64,000 nucleotides of DNA from an uncultured Collinsella sp. (GTDB lineage: Bacteria > Actinomycetota > Coriobacteriia > Coriobacteriales > Coriobacteriaceae), in NCBI GenBank assembly GCA_900541125.1, contig UQIK01000001.1, positions 135,490 through 199,489 of the forward strand, in the 5' to 3' direction. The notes below the pieces were generated by a model, which was not told the DNA's origin, made no database searches, and saw only the letters and a list, made by a program, of their open reading frames with translations. Position numbers and translations under genes: made by a program. Each line of letters opens with the position of its first letter. Positions within the stretch are counted from its first letter, which is position 1. Shown here piece by piece: positions 1 to 7,845 of the stretch.

Positions 1-978
1 GAGCATTTGCGTGTCGAGGCTCTCAAAGGCGCCGAGCGCCGTACGGTAGACCAGGGGAAACGATACCACCACGGCAGAGATCACCGCCGCCGGCCACGTA
101 AAGACAATCGAGACGCCGTGCGCGATAAGCCACTGGCCCACCCCGGTCGAGCGGCCAAACAGCATAAGGAGCAGAAAGCCGCAGACCGTGGGCGGCAACA
201 CCATGGGGATGGTAAAGACCGAGTCGAGCAGGCCCTTGATGCGACTCGAGGTGCCCATGGTCTTCCACGCGGCAAACAGGCCCAGCGCAAAGGAGATCAG
301 CAGGGCAAGGCCGCTCGTTTTAATGGACACCCAAAACGGTCGGTAGTCGATGCCGCCCAATAAGGAGGCCAGAGAGGTCAAGGGCCCCTGCTCATCCCGC
401 AACACGACAGACGATGCTTCTACCATTTGAGCGCTATCAAGCCAACGCGCGCCGCCTTTGGCATCACCCGAGGCTGATGCAATCACCACATAGCGGCCCC
501 CATCCGCACCGCGCTCGTCAAAGCCATAGGTATACCCGCCGGCATCAAACGTTGTTTCCGCCGTGACATACCAAGGAAGATCCACGTCCCCTAGCTGCGC
601 ACCTCCCATACAGTTTGCGCTGTCGAGCTCACAGACGAGGGCCTTGAGACCCGATACGCACTCGTTGTTCTGCGGATCCAATCCATACCTCTCGATCGCC
701 TTGGGCGATATCCACACCACAACGCGATCGGCAGCAGGCGCCACTACAAGGTCCACGTCCTCGTCAACGGGAAACCGGTAGCCCTCAGGCTGGCCCTCCA
801 TGGCACGAGCGGTCCCCTTGGCCAACCGCTCAAAACCCTCGATCCCATAGGAAAGCCCATGAGCAGTCGCAGCAACCTGGGCCCCGTCCTCAGCGTCCCC
901 AGCAAACGCAAATCCCGGCACCCAGCAAAGCGCGAAGGTCAAAGCACAGGCGACAAGGATGCGGAATCTATTAAGCAC
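1..978 (-). CDS. modB: Molybdate ABC transporter permease ModB with N-terminal extracytoplasmic domain (3' end cut by window)
   Basis: The reading frame stays open for 326 codons from a GTG at 978 to the window edge, so the C-terminus is missing. GGAG lies 8 bases before the GTG. Residues 1-26 look like a signal peptide (hydrophobic core, cleavage after GFAFA). Residues 27-210 form a soluble stretch I do not recognise. The permease proper starts near residue 213 with a membrane helix, followed by the ModB-like stretch IPMVLPPTVCGFLLLMLFG and FPLVYRTALGAFESLD, the start of the EAA loop that contacts the ATPase. It follows modA by 68 bases, so the pair should import molybdate together. Ordinary ModB proteins are about 220 residues and lack this front domain. 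The permease call is firm; the front domain's role is unknown. Confidence 0.85.
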   Translation of the reverse strand, partial: MLNRFRILVACALTFALCWVPGFAFAGDAEDGAQVAATAHGLSYGIEGFERLAKGTARAMEGQPEGYRFPVDEDVDLVVAPAADRVVVWISPKAIERYGLDPQNNECVSGLKALVCELDSANCMGGAQLGDVDLPWYVTAETTFDAGGYTYGFDERGADGGRYVVIASASGDAKGGARWLDSAQMVEASSVVLRDEQGPLTSLASLLGGIDYRPFWVSIKTSGLALLISFALGLFAAWKTMGTSSRIKGLLDSVFTIPMVLPPTVCGFLLLMLFGRSTGVGQWLIAHGVSIVFTWPAAVISAVVVSFPLVYRTALGAFESLDTQML

Positions 979-1046
979 GAAAAGCTCCAAGCGAATATAA
1001 GGACGGAGTGAGACACAAAACGATGGAATTATCGCGCCAAGCCGCA

Positions 1047-1919
1047 CTACGCGGAAAGCTCAAAGCCGTACTTAGCCCAAATCTTCTGAGCCTTCCTGTT
1101 GGACAGACAGAAGTCGATGAACGCCTTGGCTTCGTCGGCGTGCTCAGAGCTCTCGGCAACGGCACCCGGATACACGATGGGCTTGTGCGAATCCTCGGGA
1201 CACACAAAGGCCTCCTCGATGCCGTCGTAGCGGAAGATATCGGAGCTGTAGACAAAGCCGGCCACGCAGTCGCCCGTGGACACATAGGCGGCGGCGGTAC
1301 CAACTTTGTCGGCCAGGGCCACCTTTTCGGCGATCTCGGGCGCATACTCGCCGTCGTCGCCCTCGGTGCCGGTGTAGAGGCCCACGGAAGCCAGCGCCTG
1401 GTTGGCGTACTTGCCGGCGGGGACGGTCTTGGCGTCGCCAATGGCGATCTTACCGTCCAGGTTCGCGACGTCGGCGATGGCCTCGACCTTGGTGTCGGAG
1501 CCCTCGGCGCGAATGATCACGAGATCGTTGACGAACATGTCCTCGCGGGTATCGGCATCGACGAGCTCAGCGGTCTCGGCGTCATCCATGGTGCCCTTGG
1601 AAGCGGTGATGAGCACGTCGACGGCAGCGCCGGCCTTCATCTGCTCGACGAGGTCGCCAGACGCCTTAAACTGCGTGTCGGCAAACGTGGTGCCGGTCTG
1701 CTCGGTGTAAAGCTCCTGAACCTCCGGCAGAGCCTTCTCGAGCGAGTTGGCGGCAAAGACCTGCAGCTCGACAGCTTTCTTGGAAGATGCCTTAGCAGAA
1801 CCGGCATCGGATCCGGCCGGCTCGGACGTCTTGCTGCCCGAACAGCCGGCAAGACCAAGGCCGGCAGCGGCGACAGCAGAAAGCGAAACGAATCCGCGGC
1901 GTGAAACCATATCGAACAT
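1047..1919 (-). CDS. modA: Molybdate-binding lipoprotein ModA
   Basis: This 290-residue protein is the substrate-binding part of a molybdate ABC importer. The N-terminus has a twin-arginine-like SRRGFVSL followed by a hydrophobic stretch and the lipobox LAGC, so it is probably a Tat-exported lipoprotein anchored outside the membrane. The body matches ModA: LQVFAANSLEKALPEV, then VDVLITASKG and PAGKYANQAL, the usual oxyanion-binding regions. I chose ATG at 1919 because GAAAGG lies 7 bases upstream; a TTG at 1925 is also in frame but overlaps the ribosome site. It is followed by modB and preceded by its own promoter and by the mogA terminator, so modAB is likely a separate unit from moeA-mogA. 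Confidence 0.92.
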   Translation of the reverse strand: MFDMVSRRGFVSLSAVAAAGLGLAGCSGSKTSEPAGSDAGSAKASSKKAVELQVFAANSLEKALPEVQELYTEQTGTTFADTQFKASGDLVEQMKAGAAVDVLITASKGTMDDAETAELVDADTREDMFVNDLVIIRAEGSDTKVEAIADVANLDGKIAIGDAKTVPAGKYANQALASVGLYTGTEGDDGEYAPEIAEKVALADKVGTAAAYVSTGDCVAGFVYSSDIFRYDGIEEAFVCPEDSHKPIVYPGAVAESSEHADEAKAFIDFCLSNRKAQKIWAKYGFELSA

Positions 1920-1979
1920 ATTCAACCCTTTCGGATCTTGTGCCCGGGTACCCCACCGCGGGCTTTAATCTGCAATCAG

Positions 1980-2021
1980 ATTATACTTCTGCGCGAATAA
2001 TGAAAGTGAGAAATTATTCTC
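1980..2021 (-). promoter_or_regulatory. Probable modAB promoter with palindromic operator candidate
   Basis: On the minus strand a perfect TATAAT (1980-1985) lies about 60 bases before modA. About 22 bases upstream of it is the palindrome GAGAA-ATTA-TTCTC (2008-2021), in the region of the -35, which is itself poorly conserved. The position suits a regulator of molybdate uptake, but no ModE consensus is recognisable. The -10 is seen directly; the operator role is inferred. Confidence 0.45.
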
Positions 2022-2072
2022 GTCAGAGAATATAGTTTCGAATTACCGTGCACCTCGGCGTCGCTTCGGCGG

Positions 2073-2109
2073 AAAACAAAGGCGGAGCAGCCGTTCAGGT
2101 CGCCCCGCC
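2073..2109 (-). terminator. Intrinsic terminator after mogA
   Basis: Reading the minus strand, GGCGGGGC pairs with GCTCCGCC (one G-T wobble) and is followed by TTTGTTTT. It lies just past the mogA stop and separates moeA-mogA from modAB. Confidence 0.7.
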
Positions 2110-2122
2110 GCAGGTAAACCGC

Positions 2123-2602
2123 TTAATTGGTATGTCCGCCGCCCGCTGTCATCTGAGCCGCATGCTCCAGCTGGTCTGCTATGGCCTCCCAGCTTTCGCG
2201 GGCGGCCTTCGTAGAACCGGGAAAGTTTACGACAAGTGTATGACCTCGTTGCATGCAAATAGCGCGCGAGAGCATAGCGCGGCGCGTCTTGGTCATCGAA
2301 TACGCACGGATTGCCTCGGCAATACCCGGCACATCGCGGTCACAGACGGCACGCGTCGCCTCGGGTGTTACGTCGCGCATCGAAAGCCCCGTGCCGCCGC
2401 AGGTGAGCACGACATTGGCGTGGCACTCATCGGCGGCTTCCGCAATGGCATCACCGATCTCGCTGACGTCGTCACGCACGACCACATGCGAGGCGACCGT
2501 CCAGCCCTGTGCCACGATAAGCTCCTCGAGCGCAGCACCCGCCTCGTCCTGGGCAAGATCGCGCGTATCCGAGCACGTCACAATCGAAATCTTCAACTCC
2601 AT
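2123..2602 (-). CDS. mogA: Molybdopterin adenylyltransferase, MogA/MoaB family
   Basis: A 159-residue cytoplasmic protein that activates molybdopterin with ATP before metal insertion by MoeA. The family motif TCGGTGLSMRDVTPEAT is present near residue 70, and the C-terminal VVNFPGSTKAARE fits the MoaB/MogA fold. The ATG at 2602 has an excellent AGGAGG site placed in the gap after moeA; longer in-frame extensions run into moeA and lack a site. The moeA stop is 10 bases upstream, so the two are one operon. MogA and MoaB are hard to tell apart by sequence; pairing with moeA favours the adenylyltransferase role. Confidence 0.88.
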   Translation of the reverse strand: MELKISIVTCSDTRDLAQDEAGAALEELIVAQGWTVASHVVVRDDVSEIGDAIAEAADECHANVVLTCGGTGLSMRDVTPEATRAVCDRDVPGIAEAIRAYSMTKTRRAMLSRAICMQRGHTLVVNFPGSTKAARESWEAIADQLEHAAQMTAGGGHTN

Positions 2603-2612
2603 AGCATTCCTC

Positions 2613-3875
2613 CTATAGCACCGTGCCCTCAGGCAGGTCGACACGCACGACATCCACGACGTCGCCCGCCGCAAGGTCGCACGGTCCTTCGTGAATACGC
2701 AACAGGCAGTTCGCACGCTGCATGGTTCCAAGCAGCGCCGAATTCTGCGTCTTGGCCTCGGTCACCAACAACTCACCGGTCTCGGGGTCGCGCAAAACCG
2801 TGGCGCGATCGAAGAAGCGGCGATGCTGTCGCTTTTTCACGCTATGCGTGAGCGTCGCCTGCTGCGCGGGACGCGCACCCTCGGCAAAGCCGCGCATCTT
2901 GCGAATCGCCGGACGGGCGAGCATCTCAAAGCCCACATACGCCGCGGCAGGATTGCCTGAAAGCCCCAGGTAGGGCTTACCCCCGAGCAAGCCAAACGTG
3001 ATAGCCTTGCCCGGACGCATCGAGATGCGGTCGAAGAGCACCTCGCCCTCGCGATGGACCAGTGCCGTCACATAGTCGTAGTCGCCCGCCGAGGCACCGC
3101 CGCTCGTAATGACAAAATCGCACTCCTGCACGGCACGATGCACCAGCTCGGCAATCGCCTGCTCATCATCGGGCGCAATGCCGTAGAACACGGGCTCGGC
3201 GCCGGCATCGAGTGCCTCGGCCATCAGCGCCGAAGAGTTGGAATCGCGAATCTGACCGCGCGCCGGTACCTTACTCGGTGCGACCAGTTCCGTGCCCAGC
3301 GAGATAATGCCCACACGTGGGGCAGCGTGCACCTTCACGCTCGCATATCCGGCGCTTGCCAACAGACCCGCGCCCGCCGGAGCCACGACCTCGCCGGCAT
3401 GCATCACAACATCGCCGGCATGGGCCTCCTCGGCGGCAGAGCGAACGTTCTCCCCCACCTTGGCCGGCGCCGAGAACCTCACACGCGAGCCCTCGTTGCC
3501 GTCACCGTCAAGCACATCGACGATCTCGTACTTCACAACGGCATCGGCACCTTCGGGTACCGGCGCGCCCGTCATGATGCGGACCGTCTCGCCCGCGCCG
3601 ATTGCGCCCTCAAACACATGGCCCGCGGCCTCGTGTCCGATAACGTCGAGCGTCACCGGCGCCTCGCCAGATGCCTGCGCCAAGTCCGCCGAGCGCACGG
3701 CATATCCGTCCATAGCGCTGTTGGCAAACGGCGAGATGTCGATATCGGCCACCGCGTCCTCGGCCAAGGGAAGACCGGCGGCCTGCCACACGGGAATCTC
3801 GATGAGATCCGTCGGAGCAACGTGCGACAGGACAATCGACTGCGCGTCCTCCAATGGAATGAGTTTCTCTGCCAT
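2613..3875 (-). CDS. moeA: Molybdopterin molybdenumtransferase MoeA
   Basis: This 420-residue enzyme inserts molybdate into adenylylated molybdopterin. Typical MoeA stretches occur in order: FANSAMDGYAV near residue 55, MTGAPVPEGADAVVKYE near 105, then the MoCF-like domain with TSGGASAGDYDYV and GKPYLGLSGNPAAAYVGFE, and a C-terminal beta domain from about 330. ATG at 3875 is chosen because AGAGG sits 5 bases upstream; a GTG two codons earlier overlaps that site. It heads the moeA-mogA unit. On the minus strand a TATACT (3933-3938) about 58 bases upstream is a likely -10. Length and motifs are normal. Confidence 0.93.
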   Translation of the reverse strand: MAEKLIPLEDAQSIVLSHVAPTDLIEIPVWQAAGLPLAEDAVADIDISPFANSAMDGYAVRSADLAQASGEAPVTLDVIGHEAAGHVFEGAIGAGETVRIMTGAPVPEGADAVVKYEIVDVLDGDGNEGSRVRFSAPAKVGENVRSAAEEAHAGDVVMHAGEVVAPAGAGLLASAGYASVKVHAAPRVGIISLGTELVAPSKVPARGQIRDSNSSALMAEALDAGAEPVFYGIAPDDEQAIAELVHRAVQECDFVITSGGASAGDYDYVTALVHREGEVLFDRISMRPGKAITFGLLGGKPYLGLSGNPAAAYVGFEMLARPAIRKMRGFAEGARPAQQATLTHSVKKRQHRRFFDRATVLRDPETGELLVTEAKTQNSALLGTMQRANCLLRIHEGPCDLAAGDVVDVVRVDLPEGTVL

Positions 3876-4050
3876 ATGCACCTCTTAATGCCACGGCGCA
3901 CAACAGGGGCGCCGATTCTTTATGCTTTTCTCAGTATAATCCCCCGATGCACGGCCGCGACTCGGCCTGTACCCGCAAATACACCTGTCGGTTGCAGGCC
4001 GCGAAACAGAATGGAAACCAACCCACCGGCTCGTCGCGTTTACCGCGTTT

Positions 4051-4056
4051 TATAAT
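4051..4056 (+). promoter_or_regulatory. Probable -10 element for the CLC-F gene
   Basis: TATAAT followed by GC lies 30 bases before the ATG at 4086. The -35 region is poorly conserved. No fluoride riboswitch core was recognised in the 180 bases before the gene. Confidence 0.5.
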
Positions 4057-4085
4057 GCTTGCGTTGCAACCTAAAAGAGGAACGT

Positions 4086-5507
4086 ATGGCTCATAACGAC
4101 AAAACCGAAAGCGCAAACGAAACGCAGGATCATTCCCAGCCGCTCGACGACGGCGGCTTTTTCTCCCTGAACGACGTCATCATGGCAGGCAGGCATCAGC
4201 TCACTCGCTCCGAGCATCTCTTAGCTGCCGACACGCGCCGCAACGTCCGCAACCTACTCGTGAGCGCCAAGTTGCTCGTGCTCGTCGTCACCGTATCGCT
4301 CGCCATGGGCGTTGCCGCTTGGGCGTTTTTGGCCTCGTTGAATATCGCGACTGACTATCGCGAGCACCATGCGTGGATTTACGCGCTGCTTCCCGTTGTG
4401 GGCGTTGCCACCGCATGGGTGTACAAAAACCACGGTCTTGCCGCCAAACGCGGTAACAACCTGGTCATCGACTCCGCTCTGGGCACACGCCTCATCCATA
4501 TGCGCATGGCCGTCCTCACCTTCGTCTGCTCCACGCTCACGCACCTCACCGGCGGATCGGCCGGTCGTGAGGGAGCTGCGGTGCAGATTGGCGGCACCAT
4601 CGCCAGCAACATCTCGAGCCTCGCCCACCTCAAAAAGCATGACCACCACGACCTCATGCTCGCCGGCATCTCGTCGGCCTTTGGCGCCGTATTCGGTTCG
4701 CCCCTTGCCGGAGCTTTCTTTGGCATGGAGATGTGCTTTATCGGCAAGATCGACTACACCGCGGGCATCTACTGCCTGGTCGCCTCGTTTACCGGCTACT
4801 TTACATCACTCGCCCTGGGTACCGAGTACGAAGCGAATGTCATCGCCAGCGTTCCCAACATGACACCACGGACGGTTGTCATCGTTGTTATCAGCGCCAT
4901 TATCTTCGGTCTGACGGCACGCCTCTTTGCCTGGTCAGTTCGAACCGTCAAGAGCCTGTACGGTCGCTTTATCACCGATTACCTCGTTCGCGCACTCATA
5001 GGCGCACTCGTGGTTTTGGCCGCCTATGCCCTTCTCGACGCCTGGGACTACGCCGGCCTTTCCACGTGGCTTTCCGGCGCCGGATTTGCCGGCAACACCA
5101 CCCTGGCAGACGCAGCCATCAAGTTGGTCGTCACAGCGCTTACCCTGGGTGCGGGCTTCCAAGGCGGCGAGGTCACGCCCCTGTTTGGCATCGGTGCGGC
5201 GCTCGGCGGCTGGATCGGTTGCCTCGTCGGAATCGACCCCAGTTTTCTGGCGGCTCTCGGCATGCTCGGCGTGTTCTGTGCCGGCCTCAACGTGCCCATC
5301 ACCACCTGCATGATGGCCATCGACCTGTTCCACGGCACGGCAGCCGGGTTCTTTGTCATCGTGGCCTTTATCAGCTACCTAACTGCCGGACACCGCGGCG
5401 TGTACCCCGCCCAGCGCATCATCTCGCCCAAGCGCCGTTCGCTTATTGTGGATGAGGGCGGTACGGTAGCGGATGCTATCGAGCGCCACAACGACCTGAT
5501 AGAGTAG
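4086..5507 (+). CDS. CLC-type channel/antiporter, probably fluoride/H+ antiporter CLC-F
   Basis: A 473-residue polytopic membrane protein of the CLC family. The gating-glutamate motif reads GGSAGREGAAVQIGG near residue 160, followed by GSPLAGAFFGMEM. In place of the chloride-type GSGIP and GxFxP motifs it has RGNNLVID and GFQGGEVTPLFGIGAALG. The GNNL and GGEVT forms belong to the CLC-F branch, where the E and T of GGEVT are known to matter for proton coupling and fluoride binding. I therefore infer fluoride export rather than chloride transport. The start is supported by AAGAGG 5 to 6 bases before ATG 4086. It is monocistronic and divergent from moeA. Confidence 0.82.
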   Translation: MAHNDKTESANETQDHSQPLDDGGFFSLNDVIMAGRHQLTRSEHLLAADTRRNVRNLLVSAKLLVLVVTVSLAMGVAAWAFLASLNIATDYREHHAWIYALLPVVGVATAWVYKNHGLAAKRGNNLVIDSALGTRLIHMRMAVLTFVCSTLTHLTGGSAGREGAAVQIGGTIASNISSLAHLKKHDHHDLMLAGISSAFGAVFGSPLAGAFFGMEMCFIGKIDYTAGIYCLVASFTGYFTSLALGTEYEANVIASVPNMTPRTVVIVVISAIIFGLTARLFAWSVRTVKSLYGRFITDYLVRALIGALVVLAAYALLDAWDYAGLSTWLSGAGFAGNTTLADAAIKLVVTALTLGAGFQGGEVTPLFGIGAALGGWIGCLVGIDPSFLAALGMLGVFCAGLNVPITTCMMAIDLFHGTAAGFFVIVAFISYLTAGHRGVYPAQRIISPKRRSLIVDEGGTVADAIERHNDLIE

Positions 5508-5594
5508 ACGTAAGTATTCGACGTGCAGCCACAATCGGGGGCAATTCGACCTGAGCGCGACCGCACCGTCACGTCATACGCCGGGAGTCGCCCC

Positions 5595-6557
5595 ATGCAC
5601 GCAACTGATTTTGGCCGCACGCTCATCATCGCCAACCCAGCCGCCCAGTCGGGTGCGGCGCACGAAGTTGCCGAGCGCCTGCAACGCTTTTTGGACATGA
5701 CTGCACGCGCATCCCAGTTTGACTTGGTGCTAACCGAGCGCATGGGACACGCCAAGGAGCTGGCCGCACAGGCCCAGGGCTATCGCACCGTTATCGCCCT
5801 TGGCGGCGACGGCGTGATTCACGAGGTCGTCAACGGGCTTATGACGCAAGAGGAGGACACCCGCCCCGCTCTTGCCATCCTACCCGTGGGCTCTGGCAAC
5901 GATTTTGCCCAAACGCTCGGCATCGACGATTTCTCCGGTAAGGATTTTGGCGCGCTGCTCACCTGCGAGCTGCAGCGTCAGGACATCGGGCGCATTCGCT
6001 CGTGGAGCCCTGCGAGCGGCAGCGGCGAGGCTACCGTTGAGTACTACGACCAGACGCTCTCGGTCGGCATCGATGCCGCCATCGGCCTGGGCACCACCGA
6101 GCTGCGCAAAAAGACGGGCCTCGCCGGCGCTCCGCTCTACACCCTATCGGGACTTGAGCAGTTTGGCCTGCGCTATCGCAACTACCCCATGACCATCAGC
6201 TTTGATGGCGCGCCCGCCGAGCGCGTGCGGGCGATCATCATGGCAATTCAGCTGGGTCCTACCTATGGCTCGGGCTATCGCATCTGCCCCGATGCCGACC
6301 CCTGCGACGGCGTACTCGACGTCTGCTACGCCTGCGGCCCCGTTCCGCGTGCGGTTGCCCTGCCTATGTTTCTTTCGGCCAAGGACGGCCACCATACCAA
6401 GTTGCCACCGGTTCGCATGCGCCGATGCCGCCATGCCGAGCTCACTTTTGAGGAGCCCGACTACCCCATCCAGGCCGACGGCGAGCCCGTTGTCGCCTCA
6501 CGCATCGAGGTCGACATCCTCGCCGGCGCCCTCCACGTCTGGCATCCCACCCGCTAA
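5595..6557 (+). CDS. Diacylglycerol/lipid kinase family protein (DagK/YegS/BmrU type)
   Basis: A 320-residue cytoplasmic lipid kinase. The N-terminal nucleotide-binding domain starts with LIIANPAAQSG, carries the signature IALGGDGVIHEVVNGL near residue 75, and then LPVGSGNDFAQTLG. The C-terminal half ends in the typical PIQADGEP beta-sandwich sequence. I chose ATG 5595 with GGGAG 7 bases upstream; an in-frame GTG at 5523 has no good site. It lies 87 bases after the CLC gene. The real lipid substrate cannot be told from sequence; diacylglycerol recycling is the usual role of the family. Confidence 0.85.
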   Translation: MHATDFGRTLIIANPAAQSGAAHEVAERLQRFLDMTARASQFDLVLTERMGHAKELAAQAQGYRTVIALGGDGVIHEVVNGLMTQEEDTRPALAILPVGSGNDFAQTLGIDDFSGKDFGALLTCELQRQDIGRIRSWSPASGSGEATVEYYDQTLSVGIDAAIGLGTTELRKKTGLAGAPLYTLSGLEQFGLRYRNYPMTISFDGAPAERVRAIIMAIQLGPTYGSGYRICPDADPCDGVLDVCYACGPVPRAVALPMFLSAKDGHHTKLPPVRMRRCRHAELTFEEPDYPIQADGEPVVASRIEVDILAGALHVWHPTR

Positions 6558-6565
6558 CCCCACCT

Positions 6566-6634
6566 AAGTTGCGGTGAAATAGGGACTGTTTATGCATCTA
6601 AAGCCGCAAAACAGTCCCTATTTCACCGCAACTT
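6566..6634. repeat. Perfect 26-bp inverted repeat, AAGTTGCGGTGAAATA family, copy 1
   Basis: The arms at 6566-6591 and 6609-6634 are perfect inverted copies of 26 bases, beginning AAGTTGCGGTGAAATAGGGA. The 17-base spacer has no coding role. It sits between the stop of the lipid kinase and the stop of the ArfB-like gene, which converge. The outer sequence recurs at 30020-30088 and 30961-31027, so it is a dispersed element, although it could also stop transcription. Confidence 0.85.
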
Positions 6635-6644
6635 ATTGATAAGA

Positions 6645-7025
6645 TCATTCCTCCCCGCCCAGCTTGCGACGGTTGGCCTTTTTAATGGCGTTGAAGTGCT
6701 TGTCGTTGAGCCTGCGCTGGCGAGAGCGCTGAGGCACCTTGGTCTTTACGCGTCGGCGCGGTGGACGCCCGCGACGCTCAAGCTCAGCGCGCAGCTTGCG
6801 CAGGCAGCTCGCGCGATTCTGAAACTGGCTGCGACTCTCACGCGCCGTCACGACAATCCCCGAAGGGATATGTTTCATGCGTACCGCCGAGTCCGTCGTG
6901 TTCACGCCCTGTCCGCCCGGAACCGTCGCGCGAAACACCTGCACCTCGCAATCGCGCGCCAACTCCTCGACCGACATCTCGGCATAGCGCGCATACTCGC
7001 GCCATCCCATCTTGTTCTCATCCAT
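6645..7025 (-). CDS. ArfB-like peptidyl-tRNA hydrolase with GGQ release-factor domain
   Basis: A basic protein of 126 residues with the class I release factor catalytic motif [15 protein letters not shown] near residue 40 and a lysine/arginine-rich tail ([16 protein letters not shown]) that in ArfB enters the empty mRNA channel of stalled ribosomes. It has no codon-recognition domains, so it should free stalled ribosomes rather than end normal translation. The start is ATG 7025 with GGGGAGG 5 to 6 bases upstream. The upstream 20 bases hold the xpt terminator, so it needs its own promoter or read-through. ArfB and PrfH-like proteins share this layout; I cannot separate them fully. Confidence 0.82.
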   Translation of the reverse strand: MDENKMGWREYARYAEMSVEELARDCEVQVFRATVPGGQGVNTTDSAVRMKHIPSGIVVTARESRSQFQNRASCLRKLRAELERRGRPPRRRVKTKVPQRSRQRRLNDKHFNAIKKANRRKLGGEE

Positions 7026-7043
7026 ATCAACACCTCCCCTCAT

Positions 7044-7079
7044 AAAAAATGTGACAAAGGGAAAGTCCCTTTGTCACAT
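7044..7079 (-). terminator. Intrinsic terminator after xpt
   Basis: A perfect 14-bp stem (ATGTGACAAAGGGA / TCCCTTTGTCACAT) with a 3-base loop is followed by six T on the minus strand. It lies between xpt and the ArfB-like gene. Confidence 0.85.
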
Positions 7080-7106
7080 CGCATACCAATCGCTTGTGTT
7101 GCGCGC

Positions 7107-7685
7107 TTAGGCGAAGGTGATCTCGCCGGTATCGCAGTCCATATCGGCGATACGGGCTAGGCTTTCAACGCGGAAGCCGCGCTCGCGGAGCTTATCGCCA
7201 CCGCCCTGGAAGCCCTTCTCCACCGCAATGCCAATGCCGGATACCTCGGCACCCGCAGCCTCGCAGATCTTGATAAGGCCCTCGAGCGCACAGCCGTTGG
7301 CCAGGAAGTCGTCGATAATCAGGACCTTGTCGCCCTCGGACAGGAAGCGCTTGCCGACGATGACCGGGTACTCCTTCTGCTTGGTAAAGGAGTAGATGGT
7401 CGTGGCATACTGCTCGCCGTCGAGGTTGATGGACTGTGCCTTCTTGGCAAAGACCACCGGCACGCCGCCAAAATGCTGGGCCGCAATGCAAGCCATGCCA
7501 ATGCCCGAAGCCTCGATCGTCAGGATCTTGTTGATCTCGACACCCTCGAACAGACGGGCCCACTCGGCGCCCATATGGTCGAACAGCTCAACGTCGCACT
7601 GGTGGTTGAGGAAGGCATCAACCTTAAGGACGTTACCGGCCTTTACGATGCCGTCATGGCGAATACGATCCTCAAGCTCCTGCAT
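7107..7685 (-). CDS. xpt: Xanthine phosphoribosyltransferase
   Basis: A 192-residue purine salvage enzyme making XMP from xanthine and PRPP. It has the type I PRTase PRPP loop [14 protein letters not shown] near residue 125 and the N-terminal xanthine-specific pattern [12 protein letters not shown] with EWARLF. AAGGGG lies 8 bases before ATG 7685. Length is normal for Xpt (about 190). No purine riboswitch was recognised in the 160 bases upstream, unlike many Bacillota xpt genes. It ends with a strong terminator, so it looks monocistronic. Confidence 0.92.
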   Translation of the reverse strand: MQELEDRIRHDGIVKAGNVLKVDAFLNHQCDVELFDHMGAEWARLFEGVEINKILTIEASGIGMACIAAQHFGGVPVVFAKKAQSINLDGEQYATTIYSFTKQKEYPVIVGKRFLSEGDKVLIIDDFLANGCALEGLIKICEAAGAEVSGIGIAVEKGFQGGGDKLRERGFRVESLARIADMDCDTGEITFA

Positions 7686-7845
7686 GGCGCAACCCCTTCT
7701 CGCGGCAACGATACCGCGCGATTAATAAACGTTGTTCGATAGTCTACCACGGACCGACCCCCGCCCGCCCCACAAGCCGCATCGCACCATAAAGCTGCAA
7801 GACCAGTAGATAGGCCCGATTCGTGGCAGACAGCCTCCCAACACG

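Noticed and set aside
1008..1904. 298-residue plus-strand frame opposite modA
   Set aside because: Antisense shadow produced by GC-rich codon bias; no start site.
7686..7845. Purine riboswitch before xpt
   Set aside because: The conserved core and the paired loops could not be found.
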